Assembly: GCA_026874595.1 (NCBI GenBank)
Contig: CM049314.1
Location: 72,368,300-72,432,299, forward strand
Direction of reading: 5' to 3'
Length of the DNA stretch: 64,000 nt
Source of the DNA: Sipunculus nudus
Lineage: Eukaryota > Annelida > Sipuncula > Golfingiida > Sipunculidae
The notes under the pieces are model-generated. The model worked only from the letters and a program-made list of their open reading frames with translations, was not told the DNA's origin and searched no databases. The position numbers and the translations under genes are program-made. Positions 1-12,836 of this stretch are shown here, piece after piece; position 1 is the stretch's first letter, and each line of letters starts with the position of its first letter.

Positions 1-34
1 TATATTTCAAGATACCTAACAGTTGGCACCACAC

Positions 35-200
35 CTTAAAATCTTGAATACACTTAAAGAACGCTGTTGACTCAAAACGAGGCAGAAGAACAGACGGGTT
101 GGTGTAAGTCGTGTAAGCCAGAAGAAAATAGAGGCCGCTCATGTGAAAAAGAGGAAGAAAAACCATCTGTACAGCATCAAACGGGCCGGCTTTGATAGTT
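35..200 (-). CDS. Gene A coding exon 5
   Basis: It is 166 nt long, with a TTTCAG acceptor and an AAG followed by GTGTGG donor. It encodes [16 protein letters not shown] and PSVLLPRFE, matching gene [17 protein letters not shown] and PTVLLPRFE. The exon sits at the window edge; exons 6-11 are expected further left and are not available here. Confidence 0.9.
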
Positions 201-3200
201 CTGAAACATGAACAAAAAGGTCAATTTCCTTGGGTCACAGAAATTATAGTCAGGATTAAAATGGTTAATGGTGAATAATCGAAAGCAATTTGTATATCGG
301 AATGCAGCTGAGCTGCTAAAGCATGTATTGTAATATGTTTCATTGACTCTTATGACTGTATACTAGTTTTCCTATCTTAAATGAAGACACACTTAAAATC
401 TTGATTTATAAAATAACAAGCATTTCATAATGCGTCCCATCAACACCACTCGTCCCCGAAAAGGAAAAAAAGGTGCTGGACTAGCGTCATGAGATCAGGA
501 ATCCAATAGTCAACGCTATTTGTTTATTTTTAAACAAATGTGTATCCATCATCAATCTTGCTGTGGAATTAATTGGTAAAGATAGCCGAGTTCACATTAC
601 CATACACTATCATAGTATGTGTAAAATGTTGTGACATAATTCAATTCAGCCAGAGGTTTCAATTAATTAATATTAAATTAATGAGTGAATAATAGACAAC
701 AGTATGACCTGGAACACAATTTATGGGATGAAAATGAACATGACATTGTTGTTCAAAGATGAAATTTCAATGCTGACTTCTTGTGAAAAATAATATTTGA
801 AAATACAACATTTGTTGTCCGATGGTGTATTTGTAATTTGAGAATTTTTTGGGGATATAAAGAATATTCGGAAATACGTTTGTATCACAATAATGTTTAT
901 CCTGTTAAAACTGCATAGAGCATATTATTTGGAGAGCAAAGCAATGAGGATTACTAATCAAGACTAAGGTCATGACTGACGGCACCCAGGACAAACAAGA
1001 AGAGTCTCAGGACTCGGCAAATATCAAGAAATCTTGACAAATTTCCATGAAATCCATCCATCAGTTAAAACTAGAGTTATACGCTTAATTAGGACTTGTG
1101 ACATCCAGGGTTTATTCTAAACGCAAAAATAGCTGCACCCTTGAATATCTTCAAAATATGTGCGAGGTCAGGGTTTCATTTGTAAGTACAGCTGTACTCC
1201 GAGAACGATCTCAGGGTAGAAATGTATCCACAGACAGAGCTCGATAGCCATTAGACGGTATCTTCTAATTAGAATCCGGAGGAAGCCTCTGGGGATAAAC
1301 ATACCCTAACCCGCAAATCATATGAGGATTGAGAAGCTTTTGCTTTATAATCGGATATTTTTGCGATTTTTTTGCGAATATCTTGAAGTAACCTTGATTC
1401 ACGGACTTGGAATGCTTGCAAAAATACATGCCACATTAAGTATGGAAGTAAGTATGCGAAGTGCAATATCCTCTCCCCACTTGAATTTAATAAACATATT
1501 TCTTAGTATCGCGAATTCTTCAAAACATTCCATTATGTTTTAACCATTTATACGGGCTCCATGTCGATCTGGATAGTTTTGCAATATGGGGTGAACCGAA
1601 AACAGGGATATCAGAATTCTGAATTCAATATTCAATTAACATGATCCCTTTGGACCACGGCAACGTCGCGTCCCGGTAGATACATAAAAGTTGGTTTGCT
1701 CTCTTTAAGTTTTAAAGTATTTTAACTTTACATACTTGTGGTTATTATATCTCTTCACTTCTTGTAGTTGAGTGTATATGTTCAGATGGTAAACATGATA
1801 TACTGTCCAAAGAGACAGAAATCAATTACAAGCTAATATTCAAAGAAATACCCTGTGACTTTACTCACCTATATTGAGCCAGACTGACAGCTACATTACG
1901 GTGGGTCAGCATGACGCCTTTCGGGAGGCCCGTGGTTCCACTCGAGTAAGGAATGACCGCAACATCTTCTTCGGGGTCGATATTAACTTCCGGAAGTGTT
2001 TCCTGACGTCGGCGCTTCCCTTCCGTCAAAAGGGAAGCCCACGTGACATGGTTGCTATGGTTGGCAATCACGATAAGATTCTACAAACCGTTTATTTAAT
2101 TACTATAAACTATATTACTGTTAAGTCGTTAATGTGTTGAGAAAAAACTGAAACCGCTTCAATGGGCTAGCATTGTAGTAGTCAGTAATGTCGCCCCTAT
2201 CATTTATATGACCCCTTTTGAAATTAATGTTCTCTGTACCATATATTAGATCAAAGCTATAGGCAACGTATAATCAAATATAAAATAAAACAGTAGTTAG
2301 ACCGTCCGATAACTTTAAATTAAAACTTAACTATTAGTCTACAAAAATAAATTGTTTGAGACCTAGCAAACTAGGTTCGACTGAATGTTCCATTCAGGTT
2401 GTTGTCGACAGACCAAAAAATACCTTTAAACCAATTTAAAAATATTAAGAATAAATAAAGCATCAAGAAAAATCTCTGAGAAGTAATCTCAGAATTTAGG
2501 GAAAAGGGGGGACCTCTATATAATTGAAACAGGATTCGTCAGGTATGAATGGACCCACCTTTATATTAGTCCGTGCTTTCTGTGCCGCTTGTTCGCATGT
2601 TTTAAGTAGATTCTGGTGTCCTATCATATAAGTGGCCCTGGCGTCGTCAATCTGTCGAGAAAGCTCACCTGTAAGGACCACAAAACATTGTTCTGGATAT
2701 ACAGTAACTGGCGCGATATGTCGTATCCTGATAAATACAGGGGGGAAGTACAGGAATGTATATTGGAAATATTTTTGTGCATTTTTAAATATGGATTACA
2801 TGATACATGAGGTATAAATAAGTTAATCTCCGGATATATCAGAAATGTGGACTTTAAATCTCTACGAACAAGTTCACCGGAAAGGGTGCATAATACGCCC
2901 GTTGCTTATTATGTGACGCCTGACCTCATTACATATGCGTGGATTTTGCTGGGAATCAAACTTGTGCGAGATTTTTTATTGATTAACATTTATGTTGATT
3001 TTTTTTAAATATCCATCATATTCCTCGTAAGTTATCGATGCGACACCACAAAGTAGCCTAGGGACCTCTGACCTTATTAAATGCTAGCTGATAAACCCGG
3101 TACACCGGGATTTTTACCGTTGTTGGGGAAATGTATTAACTGAGATGAGGAATGTTGACTCATCTTTATATAGTAAAAGTTAAAAGAAAACAGATTTTCA

Positions 3201-5905
3201 ATGGGATATTGTTAGAATAAGATATGTACAAATATTTTTTTTAACATTTATTTAACAAATTAAAACACCGTTGAACACCTGTTCAGTGATGATGTTTATA
3301 ATTGCGAGCCGGAATCGGACGCGGGAGCATTCGGGTTTTCGATGACCTTTGACCGGTTACTATTGATGGACGAATAAAGAATAGGTTGATTCTGACAGGG
3401 AAGCTGTTTCTGACGAAAGAAACTGAAATATTTCTACCTCGTCGGCGGCAAAAGTGGACCCAAGGGATGTCCGGGAGTCCTTTTATACCTCCTTTTCAGC
3501 CGCCGCAATTATTAAGAACCTGGACATTTTTTCGGGCATTTTTAATTGTAAAAGTATGATCTTTTTGGTTAAACTTTTACTCAAGCCAAACTGAGCCGCA
3601 CATAATCGGCTCATTTCGGCTGAATCAAAATAACGTCGCAGGACTCTTGAGTTACGACTCGGTATATGCCTTACCAGTACCTGCTGAGCCATGTCACAGT
3701 TTTAATCAACAACTGGCGTTACATTTTCACGTTATCTCTAACTGGTGTTTCGTGAATTTTTATTTGGCCGAAATTTCCGCCGCTTCTGTCAAGGCGGAGA
3801 TTCCTAAAATTGATGGCAATAAAACGAATTTTTTAATTTCACTTTTTTTATAAAAACTTGCAAGGTCCAATGTAATATATTTGTTGAGAAACCTTGACAA
3901 CGGAGAGGAGGATCACCCTGAAACCTTCGCTGAAAGAATAAAGGTCTTCGTGAGCTGGTTTAGGCTTTCTATGGAAATTTAAACTTTTAAAGTATCAATA
4001 AAGAATGGTATTTCTAACCTAAGCTCACAGGATCTAGGTCATTGTAGTTTAGTTTGGGCTTTCTATAGAGGTTTGTTAGTGGTTTCAGAGTAAAACCGTT
4101 ATGATGTGTGCTTTATAAATGGAATCGGCAAACTAGATGACCTGGCGTTGCAGAGCTGAACTGAGCTGAATATGATAGGATTGATTACCTGGCGTATAGA
4201 GTACATTAGCCATTGTCACAGTCGCCCCCAGGGTCCACGCTGCCAATAAGGTGACGTAGAACTCCATGTTATTGATACTGAATATCAAGATCACATCTCC
4301 ACGCCAGACGCCAAGATGATGTAAACCGCGGCTCAGGTCATGGACCATCTCCTTCAGCTGACCGAACGTATAATTTGTACGCTCTCCCTCTTCTATGTAC
4401 ATCTGGATACAATTAAATATTTTATAGAAATTAATTTGAATTTTAATTCTTTATTTTTGTGCTAAAACGCAAGACCTGGGTCAAACAAACCAGGAAGAAC
4501 CAGGATTATTAACTAGGGACCCATGGGTCTCCATGTTCAGTTTAATTTGTCTATAGGGATATTTCTATGAGCTTTTCCAACTGTGGGTCCTGTGACCTTG
4601 ACCATGTGACATAAAATCAATCTAGGAACTTATTATACTTGAACTGACACCCTTCTGATTTTCGTTACAATTCATCTACCAGATCCTGACATAACTAGAA
4701 CGCTGACAGGTCAGGAAGGGCCCCGCCCTCACTTATTAGATTTGGAGACAGAAGGAACTGACTCAACACAGTTTGAAAACAAATGAGCACAAATGTTAAG
4801 ATCAGTGCTGTTTGTGTATAAAGATTTAAAATCAACAACATTCTTTCTTTAGTGGTGGGGCTTTTATAAGTTATGTTGAAAACCAAAATTTCAATCCAAA
4901 CTGGAGTTATCATCTGGAAACAAATTTGTGGACAGATAGCCCCAGTGACCTTGACCTATCACCATCGGGTTTCCCCATTGGCAGGTCAGCTATATGTGCA
5001 AGACGAAAGGTTTGGGGTTAAAAATTTGACATAAAATGCAAGAAAGTGGTCCTGTGATCTTGACTTTGACCTCATGACCCCAAATCAATAGATTTCTTGC
5101 ATTAGAGGTTGCCCATGTATAAGACAAGTTTGAAAATGTCATGCCAAACTGGTGTTATCGTCAGAAAATAAATTTGACGGACATACAGAAAAACGGACGG
5201 ACCGACGTACAGTATGCTTATTAAAGGGCACCTTTTTTTTCAAGCGGAGCCCCTAATAATCACACAAAGTTTCAGGACTCTAGGGGAAACCGCATTTGAG
5301 AATCTGATAGTATCAATATAATTTGGCACTCACTAAATAAGGGGAAAATGCATAAAAAATAAGTTCAGGTGGCGCCACCAGTCTTTAGGAACTGAAAAAA
5401 AACAGCTTTGATCAATAAAAACACAATATTTTGGGACATTAGATGAAACAACAGCTAAGAAACTGATATACCTGCTGTCATATGTCTCAAAAATAGAAAA
5501 ATAATCTTTAAAAAAACTTTCAGTCAATTGAGCTAAAATACGCTGGATAGTTTTCACTAAAAATTTTCTCTGACTGCCTCTCTCTCTCATAAATATATAT
5601 AATAATATATATATATAATATATATAATATAAATATAAGTTAGTCTACAGGTTTCCTGCAATAAACAACTATTTGAGTACTCTTTGGTATTACACCAGAG
5701 TTTTATAATCATATAAATAAAAAGGAATCAAGTTTTGTCAGACATTTTACGACTACGTATAGTTTTGGGCAACATATTTTTAAACTCCTCTGGTAAGACA
5801 GTATGATTGAAATATCAGAAATGATACCTGCAATGGCATGAAACTCTGAGTAATGAGAACAAAGCTCCAACCTACTTAAGATTTAATTGTATATAAATAT
5901 ATATA

Positions 5906-5960
<55 letters not shown>

Positions 5961-6708
5961 GATCAGAAATTTATCTGTGACACATTGTTAGATGCAGTGT
6001 CACATCGGACAGACTGATTTGTGTGATGTTAGTATGCAGTCTGTCAAGCCATATGAGCCAGTAGATTCAAATATTTTTTTTCAACACCATATGCAAGTGG
6101 TATTAGACATTGTCTATTAAATAGATACGTCAGATTATTCCTTGAATTTAAATTCATGGTTCACCGACATTAATAACACCTTAATTCTTCCAGCTATCAG
6201 GTGAAAACATACACGGGAACAGACTATATGTATATATGTCATATCTACTCAAGCGTGTGCGTATTGGTTATATAACACTTGTATGTCGTTATTAAATTTT
6301 AAAGTCGTCAATTTACGATACAGGGAATGCGCTATCTCCCTGCCATAGTATTCTGAGCTGAATAACTTAAATACAGTTCCTATATCGTTGTAAGCATTTA
6401 ACAACTGAGCATACACCCCTACTGTGTTGGTTCTACCGTTTTTAAACGTTATTATTTCAGAATGTACAGAGTATGTGTACATGCGGTGATGGGATCTCAA
6501 GACTGCCTACGATACCACACATAGCAAAACCGCTCATACTCCATACCCAGTTCTAGGTCTATACCCAATTCAGTGCAAAGCGTAAAAGTAGTTTAAATGA
6601 TGGCCTTACTATTGCATTTTTGTTGGCGGACCTTTCCCAGTCTTTCATCACAACCTGATGTAGCGGTTCCAAAGGAACGAACGAAAGAGGAGACCCCCTC
6701 GTCGCCAT
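35..6708 (-). CDS. Gene A: 4CL-like acyl-CoA synthetase, partial (coding exons 1-5; runs off left edge)
   Basis: Five coding exons are seen on the minus strand: 6610-6708, 4189-4402, 2559-2668, 1869-2080 and 35-200. Every intron has GT..AG ends and the frame stays open across all joins, giving the first 267 residues of an ANL-superfamily (adenylate-forming) enzyme normally about 540 long. The AMP-binding P-loop [11 protein letters not shown] lies near residues 186-196 and is followed by VMLTHRN. Family knowledge: such enzymes make an acyl-adenylate from a carboxylic acid and ATP, then a CoA thioester. All five exons match gene B in length and phase; exon 2 is identical at 44 of 71 residues by my own alignment. 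The start is the ATG at 6708, giving the same 33-codon first exon as gene B. The C-terminal half, with the catalytic lysine, lies outside the window, so intactness is unknown. No TATA box is evident upstream. The substrate cannot be inferred. Confidence 0.9.
1869..2080 (-). CDS. Gene A coding exon 4 (ATP-binding P-loop)
   Basis: It is 212 nt long, running from a TTTGTAG acceptor to a GTGAGT donor, and ends in phase 2. It carries [19 protein letters not shown] then VMLTHRN, the AMP-binding signature (motif A3) that contacts the ATP phosphates. The identical P-loop is in gene B exon 4. Confidence 0.95.
2559..2668 (-). CDS. Gene A coding exon 3
   Basis: It is 110 nt long, running from a CCTTACAG acceptor to a GTGGGT donor. 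It encodes [20 protein letters not shown] and a following basic helix ending in K. Length and phase equal those of gene B exon 3. Confidence 0.9.
3084..3560 (+). repeat. Dispersed repeat with a CCCGGTAYACCGGG palindrome, copy 1
   Basis: It begins CTAGCTGATAAACCCGGT and continues through GCGAGCCGGAATCGGACGCG, AATAGGTTGAT and TTTTCAGCCGCCGCAA. The same landmarks in the same order are found at 55777-56375, so this is a real repeat of about 500-600 bp. This copy lies between exons 2 and 3 of gene A. Confidence 0.7.
4189..4402 (-). CDS. Gene A coding exon 2
   Basis: It is 214 nt long, with a TATCCAG acceptor and a GTAATC donor, and ends in phase 1. It encodes the N-terminal segment with YTFGQLKE and [11 protein letters not shown], both shared with gene B exon 2. 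It begins with an in-frame ATG, which is an internal methionine; the phase match with exon 1 makes 6708 the better start. Confidence 0.93.
4550..5250. repeat. Dispersed repeat with GACCTTGACC and GGACGGACCGACG blocks (intron 1 of gene A)
   Basis: Contains repeated 'tgtgaccttgacc', 'ctgtgatcttgactttgacc' and 'catgaccccaaatcaat' motifs and ends in a purine-rich GGACGGACCGACG run. This composition is common in the 3' parts of molluscan interspersed repeats. No coding remnant is seen. Confidence 0.45.
5911..5959. repeat. (AT)n microsatellite
   Basis: Uninterrupted AT dinucleotides in intron 1 of gene A. Confidence 0.95.
6610..6708 (-). CDS. Gene A coding exon 1
   Basis: It starts ATG GCG ACG AGG and encodes 33 residues, including [12 protein letters not shown], which aligns with PLHEFIMNDWEK of gene B exon 1. 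It ends with ATA followed by a GTAAGG donor, as gene B exon 1 ends with ATA followed by GTGAGT. Both exons are 99 nt long. There is no clear signal peptide. Confidence 0.85.
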
Positions 6709-7222
6709 GTTGTTTCAACTATCTGGACCAGATGACGCCCAAGCCTCAAGTAGTGTTTTTACAGGCCCTGCCTCGAGCTACGGTCTTAAGTGGCCTCGGC
6801 ATTCACTTGGTGTCCGATACCATGGTACCATTTCAATAACGGCAGGTCATAGTCTGTTATTTGATTGATAATAATCATGAGCATACTATGCTTTGATACT
6901 TGAGTATTAAATTACGACAAACATCATTCATTTCGATTTATCCTTCTTTAATTCCATGTATCATTTTTTCGCAAACTTTTTTTAGTTGTCATGAGATGAA
7001 CATTGTTCCCATGTTGCCTGAAACCGGCTCTTTGAACTAGCTTATCCAAAACACCTTTTTAAATAAATGTTATTGCGGAAAAAAATACAATAAAACCAAA
7101 CACACATAATGGTAGACAATCACATGAAGAAACAATATATACAATTTATACAAAGCACATTGCTTGGATATCATTCCAACTATACTTCAAATTTTCAATC
7201 CTTGTAAAATGCACTTGCAGTA

Positions 7223-8398
7223 CAGTCTAACCTGTTTCATTCGCCAACCTTGGGACTGTTTTTTTTTTATTTTTTTGGCGGTAAGCGAGGGTGGCGGTTG
7301 ATCGAGGGGTCCAAATGGGATGTGCAGGGTAGCTAAAATCGGGCCATGCATTTCTTAGGCTCGTCTTTAACTAGTCATAGGAAAAAAAATTTATATTTAT
7401 ATAACTTCATTCACATAAAAGATTACAAATAACTACAGAAAAAATACAGTGTGTAACATTTATTTACAAAGATATACATGTATAATATATCCGGTCAAAA
7501 TATAAAATTCTCCTGGTGCCGTTTCACTTTTATCCGAATGTGCCCAAAAGAATTCCGTAATGGAGCATTGTTTGCCAGCTTGTGACTGAAGAGTTGTATT
7601 CTTTAGTCCATTCTGTAAAATGCATCAATATCGGACTGTTTGCTGCCGTTGTAGCCATGGAAATATCATCGTAGTCTGTCACTGTTTTCACGATATCTTG
7701 ATCGTTCAAAGGTTTTACGAGACAATCTGTCACTCGTTGTAAAAGCGGAAGGATACTATTTGCTTCTGGACCGCCGTGTCGATCTGTTTCATTTGGCTGG
7801 TCACCCCTTGGTATAAATCCTGTGTGTTTCCAACAATTGCCGATGGTGGCGCTGCTGACGGAAGCCCAGGCACGCTTCGTCCAGCGAACTGCGTCACTAA
7901 GGCCAATCCCCCATAGGTTCGCTGTTGTCCGCTTGACATCGTACCCCTGTTCATTGCTCCAAACTGCTTATCTTGGTGGCCTCATTAAATGACACTAATC
8001 CAAACAACTCTAGGTGTCTCCGGTCACCCAGATGATAACAGCTATCCCATAACAACTTCAAGGGTGTTTAGTCTTAATTAATCAGTGGCACCGGGTACTT
8101 GATCCATAAGCTGTAAGGCGTGACATGTTGTAAACACAGACGCGACCAGGTCAGCCCAAGCGATTTTACCCCGGTTTGACGAAATTTTTCTGGCTTGTCT
8201 TGAGCTGGAATCAGGAAGTTGACGTATGATCAAGGGAATGTGGCACATTTGGGAAATCAAGCACCTGGCGGATCGCGGATAGCGAGGCTAGCAAAAAGGA
8301 AGAGGTAAATAAGTAGTAAGGAAATCGGAAGTTTGTCATTTGTTTGCGATAGGCGAGGTTGGCAGATGAAGAAGGGGCGAATGAAAGCGGTTAGACTG
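7223..8398 (-). mobile_element. Tigger/pogo-type DNA transposon, internally deleted
   Basis: The terminal inverted repeats are CAGTCTAACCTGTTTCATTC at the left and, on the minus strand from 8398, CAGTCTAACCGCTTTCATTC. The element is flanked by TA at 7221-7222 and 8399-8400, the target duplication of the Tc1/mariner superfamily. On the minus strand at 7530-7957 it keeps the C-terminal end of a Tigger/jerky-type transposase. The DDE catalytic core is absent, so it cannot move itself. It lies just upstream of gene A. A second partial copy is at 10825-11385. Confidence 0.8.
7530..7957 (-). pseudogene. C-terminal remnant of a Tigger-type (CENP-B/jerky-like) transposase
   Basis: One open frame on the minus strand reads through LSDAVRWTKRAWASVSSATI and then GNCWKHTGF, followed by about 100 acidic and polar residues ending GTFG and a stop. 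The 'W..V...TI.NCW.HTGF' signature is typical of the end of Tigger/pogo transposases. The frame has no start codon or DDE domain; the catalytic part seems to have been deleted. Shorter ATG-initiated frames in this stretch read the wrong frame. Confidence 0.7.
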
Positions 8399-8400
8399 TA

Positions 8401-10824
8401 TATACATATATTCAGGTGGTCTTTACAGAATACATTTTCCCCTTGCTTTTTCTTTCAGTACCAAACTACAATGCTACTGTATGTTACAAAATTTTCTTTA
8501 CTTTTCCCCATTTTTGTTATGTGCAGTAATTTAATATTTATGTTTTGCTATAATATCTTCATGATATGTTCATATTATATGCTCATCCAAAACGTAAAGT
8601 TATATAAATATTTGCAATTATATGTTCATTGTCTCACGCCATTGGTTAATTTTAGATGAACATTTATGATTCCCAGCACACGTTTCTTCAGTTAACCTGT
8701 AATAAACGTTGTTTGGTTGTGTGTGTGTGTGTGTGTACATACAGTCCACGTGTGCCCGTTTTACATAACGAGACTGCCTGACCAGAGATCCTATTTGACA
8801 ACTCCCAAACAATAAAAAATAAAATAAGGCTTTACAAGAGAAGCGCCGGTAAACGTGTAGTTATCAGGAACAACTTAATAAAATTGTAATTATATATGCC
8901 AGATATCCGTAAAACCGGGTTAATAATATTTTTATACATGATTTGTTTACACAGGTCTATTTTATCTATTAGATAAGATCTGAGGCAGCCTCCTTAATTA
9001 CAATACTTAACAAGTCTTTGTTTGTAGGCATTATTGTAAAATCCTGGTAAATTTTGTCATATTCATTTGAAGAACCACAAGCGGTGTATATAATTGTTAC
9101 AAATAGTATACTATAGTTCAGTGTGAATATATATAAGCTGCTTCTACTTGCAAAAAAAATAGGGTCAACCATTATATATGAGGTAGTGGATCTTTATGTC
9201 CAACATGTATTTCAATGGTTATCCAATAGTGCAATACATAAGCAGACAAGAAAAGACAAAATTTTATATATACAATATATGTGTGTGCGTGTGTGTTAAA
9301 AAACCTTGCAGATAAATAAAACCTGATTATTGATAAGATAAGCAATATCCCGATGAACAACTCAGCCTAAGGAACTTTTGGGGGAAACAAAACAAAATAA
9401 AAATAAGAATTATCTCAGACGATTCCCGTCATGTGCGATGTACGAACGTCGGTTCACGCATTAAACGTACGGAGGCATACGAGTCCATTCCAACTTAAGG
9501 GATTGGCCTTTAAAAAGTCACAAACCATACACAGAGGTGTACAGACATACGAGTGCTAGCTTAACACTATGTTAATATATCTTCCATATATATTGCCTTG
9601 AATCCCTTATATCTGTATGTGTGTTGTTTAGAATTCCATTCTTGTATGTTAAAGAGAATATGAATATGAATCTGCATTCACGAAATGATAATATTATACT
9701 CTGCCCATATACATATCAGATTTTTTAAGTGAACCGATTTAAGCACACATAATCCCCAGCTTGATTACGTCTTTCAGATCACACACGTACTCGCAGAAAG
9801 TAACACATATTTTTACCACAATTGAACATGGCTGGTAACAACAACATTTGCTCATGAACTTCTACGCTTTTGCAAAAGCGATTGCAGTGATACCTCGTCC
9901 CGGTGTCAACACTCAGGTTCAGATGATCATATATCAACTAAATATTTACCCAGACCCTACAACTCACTCAACGCAAAATTAAGGCCCTTTTGACCTCATG
10001 TTCTATTTACGTCAAAGACATCTTTATCATTCAGCATTATGTCAAGCCTTGCGGTATGTATGTATATAAACATGAACCCGAACAAAATGTATTACTCGCA
10101 ATCATAAAATAAAAATATATATATATATAAAACAGGAAATTGTGTTTCATTGAACACACGGTTGCATTCCGCATGAAAGCCCACAAGGTGTTTTATTAGT
10201 AAGTATACCTAGTGAAGACGTCATTTGGGATCGAGGTCAGTGACATTTGGGCCGGAGTACACCAGTATTTTACAAATATGTCAAGTAGAATGTTTTGGAA
10301 ATGAAGGTTATGCTTTAGCCATGTCATCTGACATTCCGTCAGTAGCATGTTTCTAACAGATTAAACAGAATTTAATGTTATGCACTATTAAATTTTGTCT
10401 GCAAGTGCGCGTGTCTGTTCCTTGTGTATGAGATAATTGAAAAGCTAAATTTTCAATGGCTGGAATAATGACAGTGACCATTTGGAAAAAATATCACTGA
10501 ATTTGCACGTGATTTAAATATTGGAGGTAAGTGATCTTTTGAGCCTTTGTTTACCTAGGAAGGGCAGAATCGCTGAACTTCTAAGCTGTAAAGTGAAAGT
10601 TTTAAAACATTGATTTACGGGTAGTTATAATGCCCGTAATTATCAGATTATCCCATGGTCTTTGTCATATATATGTCATGTTAATTTGCTGGGTAGATGT
10701 GAGCTATACCTATGGCGTTTATCACTTTACCATCGTAATGGCCATCCTTGTGGCCGGGGTCCATGACAATCATGTAGGTTGCAGCAAGCGTATGGTTTAT
10801 TAGAATAAATATAAATATGTGTAA
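8401..10824. other. Intergenic stretch without a recognisable gene
   Basis: AT-rich DNA between two transposon copies. It holds a short (GT)n tract near 8717-8736 within a dispersed repeat at about 8670-8815. The longest open frames here are low-complexity or lack splice and family signals, so none is called. Confidence 0.5.
8670..8815 (-). repeat. Dispersed repeat shared with 62690-62840
   Basis: The segment with ACAGTCCACGTGTG..CGTTT..TA, then AGAG.TCC.ATTTGA, recurs at about 62770-62835. A fragment in the opposite orientation, with CACACGTGGACTGTG, is near 59800. Copies are diverged and no termini were established. Confidence 0.45.
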
Positions 10825-11385
10825 ATAGGCTAACCTCTTTCATTCGCCCCTTGTTCATCCGCCAACATCGCCTACCGCTAACAAATTACAAAGTCCCGAT
10901 TTCTTTACTACTTATATACCTCGTTCATTTGCCAGCATTCGCTTTCCGGCATCCGCCAAGTGCTTTTTCACTTAAATGTGCCACATTCCCTTGATCATAC
11001 GCCAACCTCCTGATTCCAGCTCGTCAAGCCGGGTTGTTATCGATTGGGCTCAGCTGACCTGGCCGCGTCTGTGTTTACAACATTTCACGCCTCTCTGCTT
11101 ATGGATCAAGTACCCGGTGCCACAGATTAAGTAAGGCCTCTAACACCCTTGAGTTGTTTGGGGACAGTTGTCTACAGCTGGATGACCGGCGTAGATTTTA
11201 CACCTATATTTGTTTTAATGACGGCAATGGTTGAAAACCACAGGATTTATACCAACGCCAATGGTTGAAAACACACAGGATTTATACTCAGGGGTGACCA
11301 GCCAAAGGAACTGGATCGGCACGACGGTCTAGAACCAAACAGTATCCTTTCGTTTCTACAACGAGTGACAGATAGCCTCGAGATT
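10825..11385 (+). mobile_element. Second, truncated Tigger/pogo-type copy
   Basis: The left end CTAACCTCTTTCATTCGCCC and the next 350 bases match the 8398 end of the first copy, in the opposite orientation. It then carries the transposase tail region reading GDQPKELDRHDG. Homology stops near 11385 and no right terminus is seen. It contains a local duplication of about 43 bp around CAATGGTTGAAAAC.ACAGGATTTATAC. Confidence 0.65.
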
Positions 11386-12043
11386 GACCTCAGTGCACGC
11401 ATATTTATCAGAAATTCGACAATGCCTATCAGAACATAGGAACTGCATTTATATTGTTCTTACAAATGTTTGCGTGAATCCTTTAGTTTTCTTATTATTA
11501 TTTCTTTTTATTTTTTTATTTTGTTGAGACGATATCTTTTAGCGTCATAGAATTGCAAACTGAAACTGGAAAATATCATTTTGGAGATAGAGATAGAGAG
11601 AGAGAAAGAGAGAGATTGAACGAGGTTTATATGGTCTTTATATCAGGCTTACGCTGAGCAGGCCGCGACGCCATAGCAAACAGGACACGAACAATATAAA
11701 AGTGAAGCAGTAATACAGTATAACGTACTCTATGGTAAATAAATGTCAGTCTGATATAGATCTCATCTTTCTCCCTTTATATTGAGCCCTGTATGTTTAT
11801 CCTAGACACATCAAAGGGAAGGATTGGATTATGTTTGGTTTATCAATAACTTCTCATTAATGCTTTGTCGGCGAGAGAAGAAAGGCATGATCATGAGTGA
11901 CTAATTAGCCAAATAGGTAAACAACGGACTAGGTATGAAAGCCATCGCGCTTGTTGAGTAAGATCCTTGCCGGTATTAATTTTGTAACTGGTCATCGCGG
12001 CTGTAGGTTAGTTTGTTGGACCGTGCACAACTGTTGTCAGAAC

Positions 12044-12836
12044 GGTGTCATGCCAGATGCGCCACTCCCAAATGCACACCTGTCAGTTACGCCACTGCCA
12101 GATGCGCAACTGCCATATGCGCCAAATTCCAGTTTCCCCTCATGCCATATGCGCAACAAAGCTATAATCGGCCAAATGGAGTCATATTACGTTATGCTTA
12201 TAGTAAGTGTATATCTGTATCACACGGCCCCTACATAATTTTATCGAATGCGGTATATTTTTGCAACAAAATACGAGCTAAGAAATCCTTTCCATTTTGA
12301 GCGACAATGTGCGGTCACGACACGTGCGGTTGATCACCACGACACAGTCGCGTTATCTGTCAATAAAAAATTAGGAACATTGAATATTTTTATTTAATCG
12401 TCTCCGTTACTTAAGAAACACTACCAATGAACTATCATATAGATAAGAGATATATATTGAAATAAAAGGCGATATTTATTGTGTCATATTGTTCGGACTT
12501 CGTGGGTGATAGTACATGTTGACGTAATATGTGTAAAGTCAGGTGTTGTTATCGTTACTGATGTGGTCTTATTTTGATGTGATTTCATTTATGCCATATT
12601 GGAATTAAAAAAAGAGAATTATGTCAAATATGATATAATTGACACTGGTGTATAAAAAGGAAACCACTCATCATTATGGCTTGATTGAACAGGAAAACCC
12701 CGACGGGTTTGGTCTCCGAACATCAAAGGGAAAGTGTTGCGGCGGTCCTTTGTTAATGAGCTCATTCAAAGGATTATGAGCCTTAATATACCCGCACTTG
12801 CACGCCATAACTGCGATATTATAACAACGTTGTAAT
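12044..12836 (+). repeat. Left inverted arm of the 5.1-kb element
   Basis: It pairs with 16396-17129 read on the minus strand. Shared landmarks include TCACACGGCC, TTTATCGAATGCGGTATATT, GTGGTCTTATTT and GGTTTGGTCTCCGAAC. Confidence 0.8.

Noticed and set aside
6249-6500. 83-codon minus-strand frame in intron 1 of gene A
   Set aside because: Reasonable composition, but no family motif, no upstream splice or promoter signal, and it lies inside an intron on the same strand.
6597-6839. 80-codon plus-strand frame
   Set aside because: It is the antisense shadow of gene A exon 1 and its leader region.
7730-7954. ATG-initiated 74-codon frame in the Tigger-type element
   Set aside because: The transposase signature (RWTKRAW, NCWKHTGF) lies in a different frame; this frame is a shadow.
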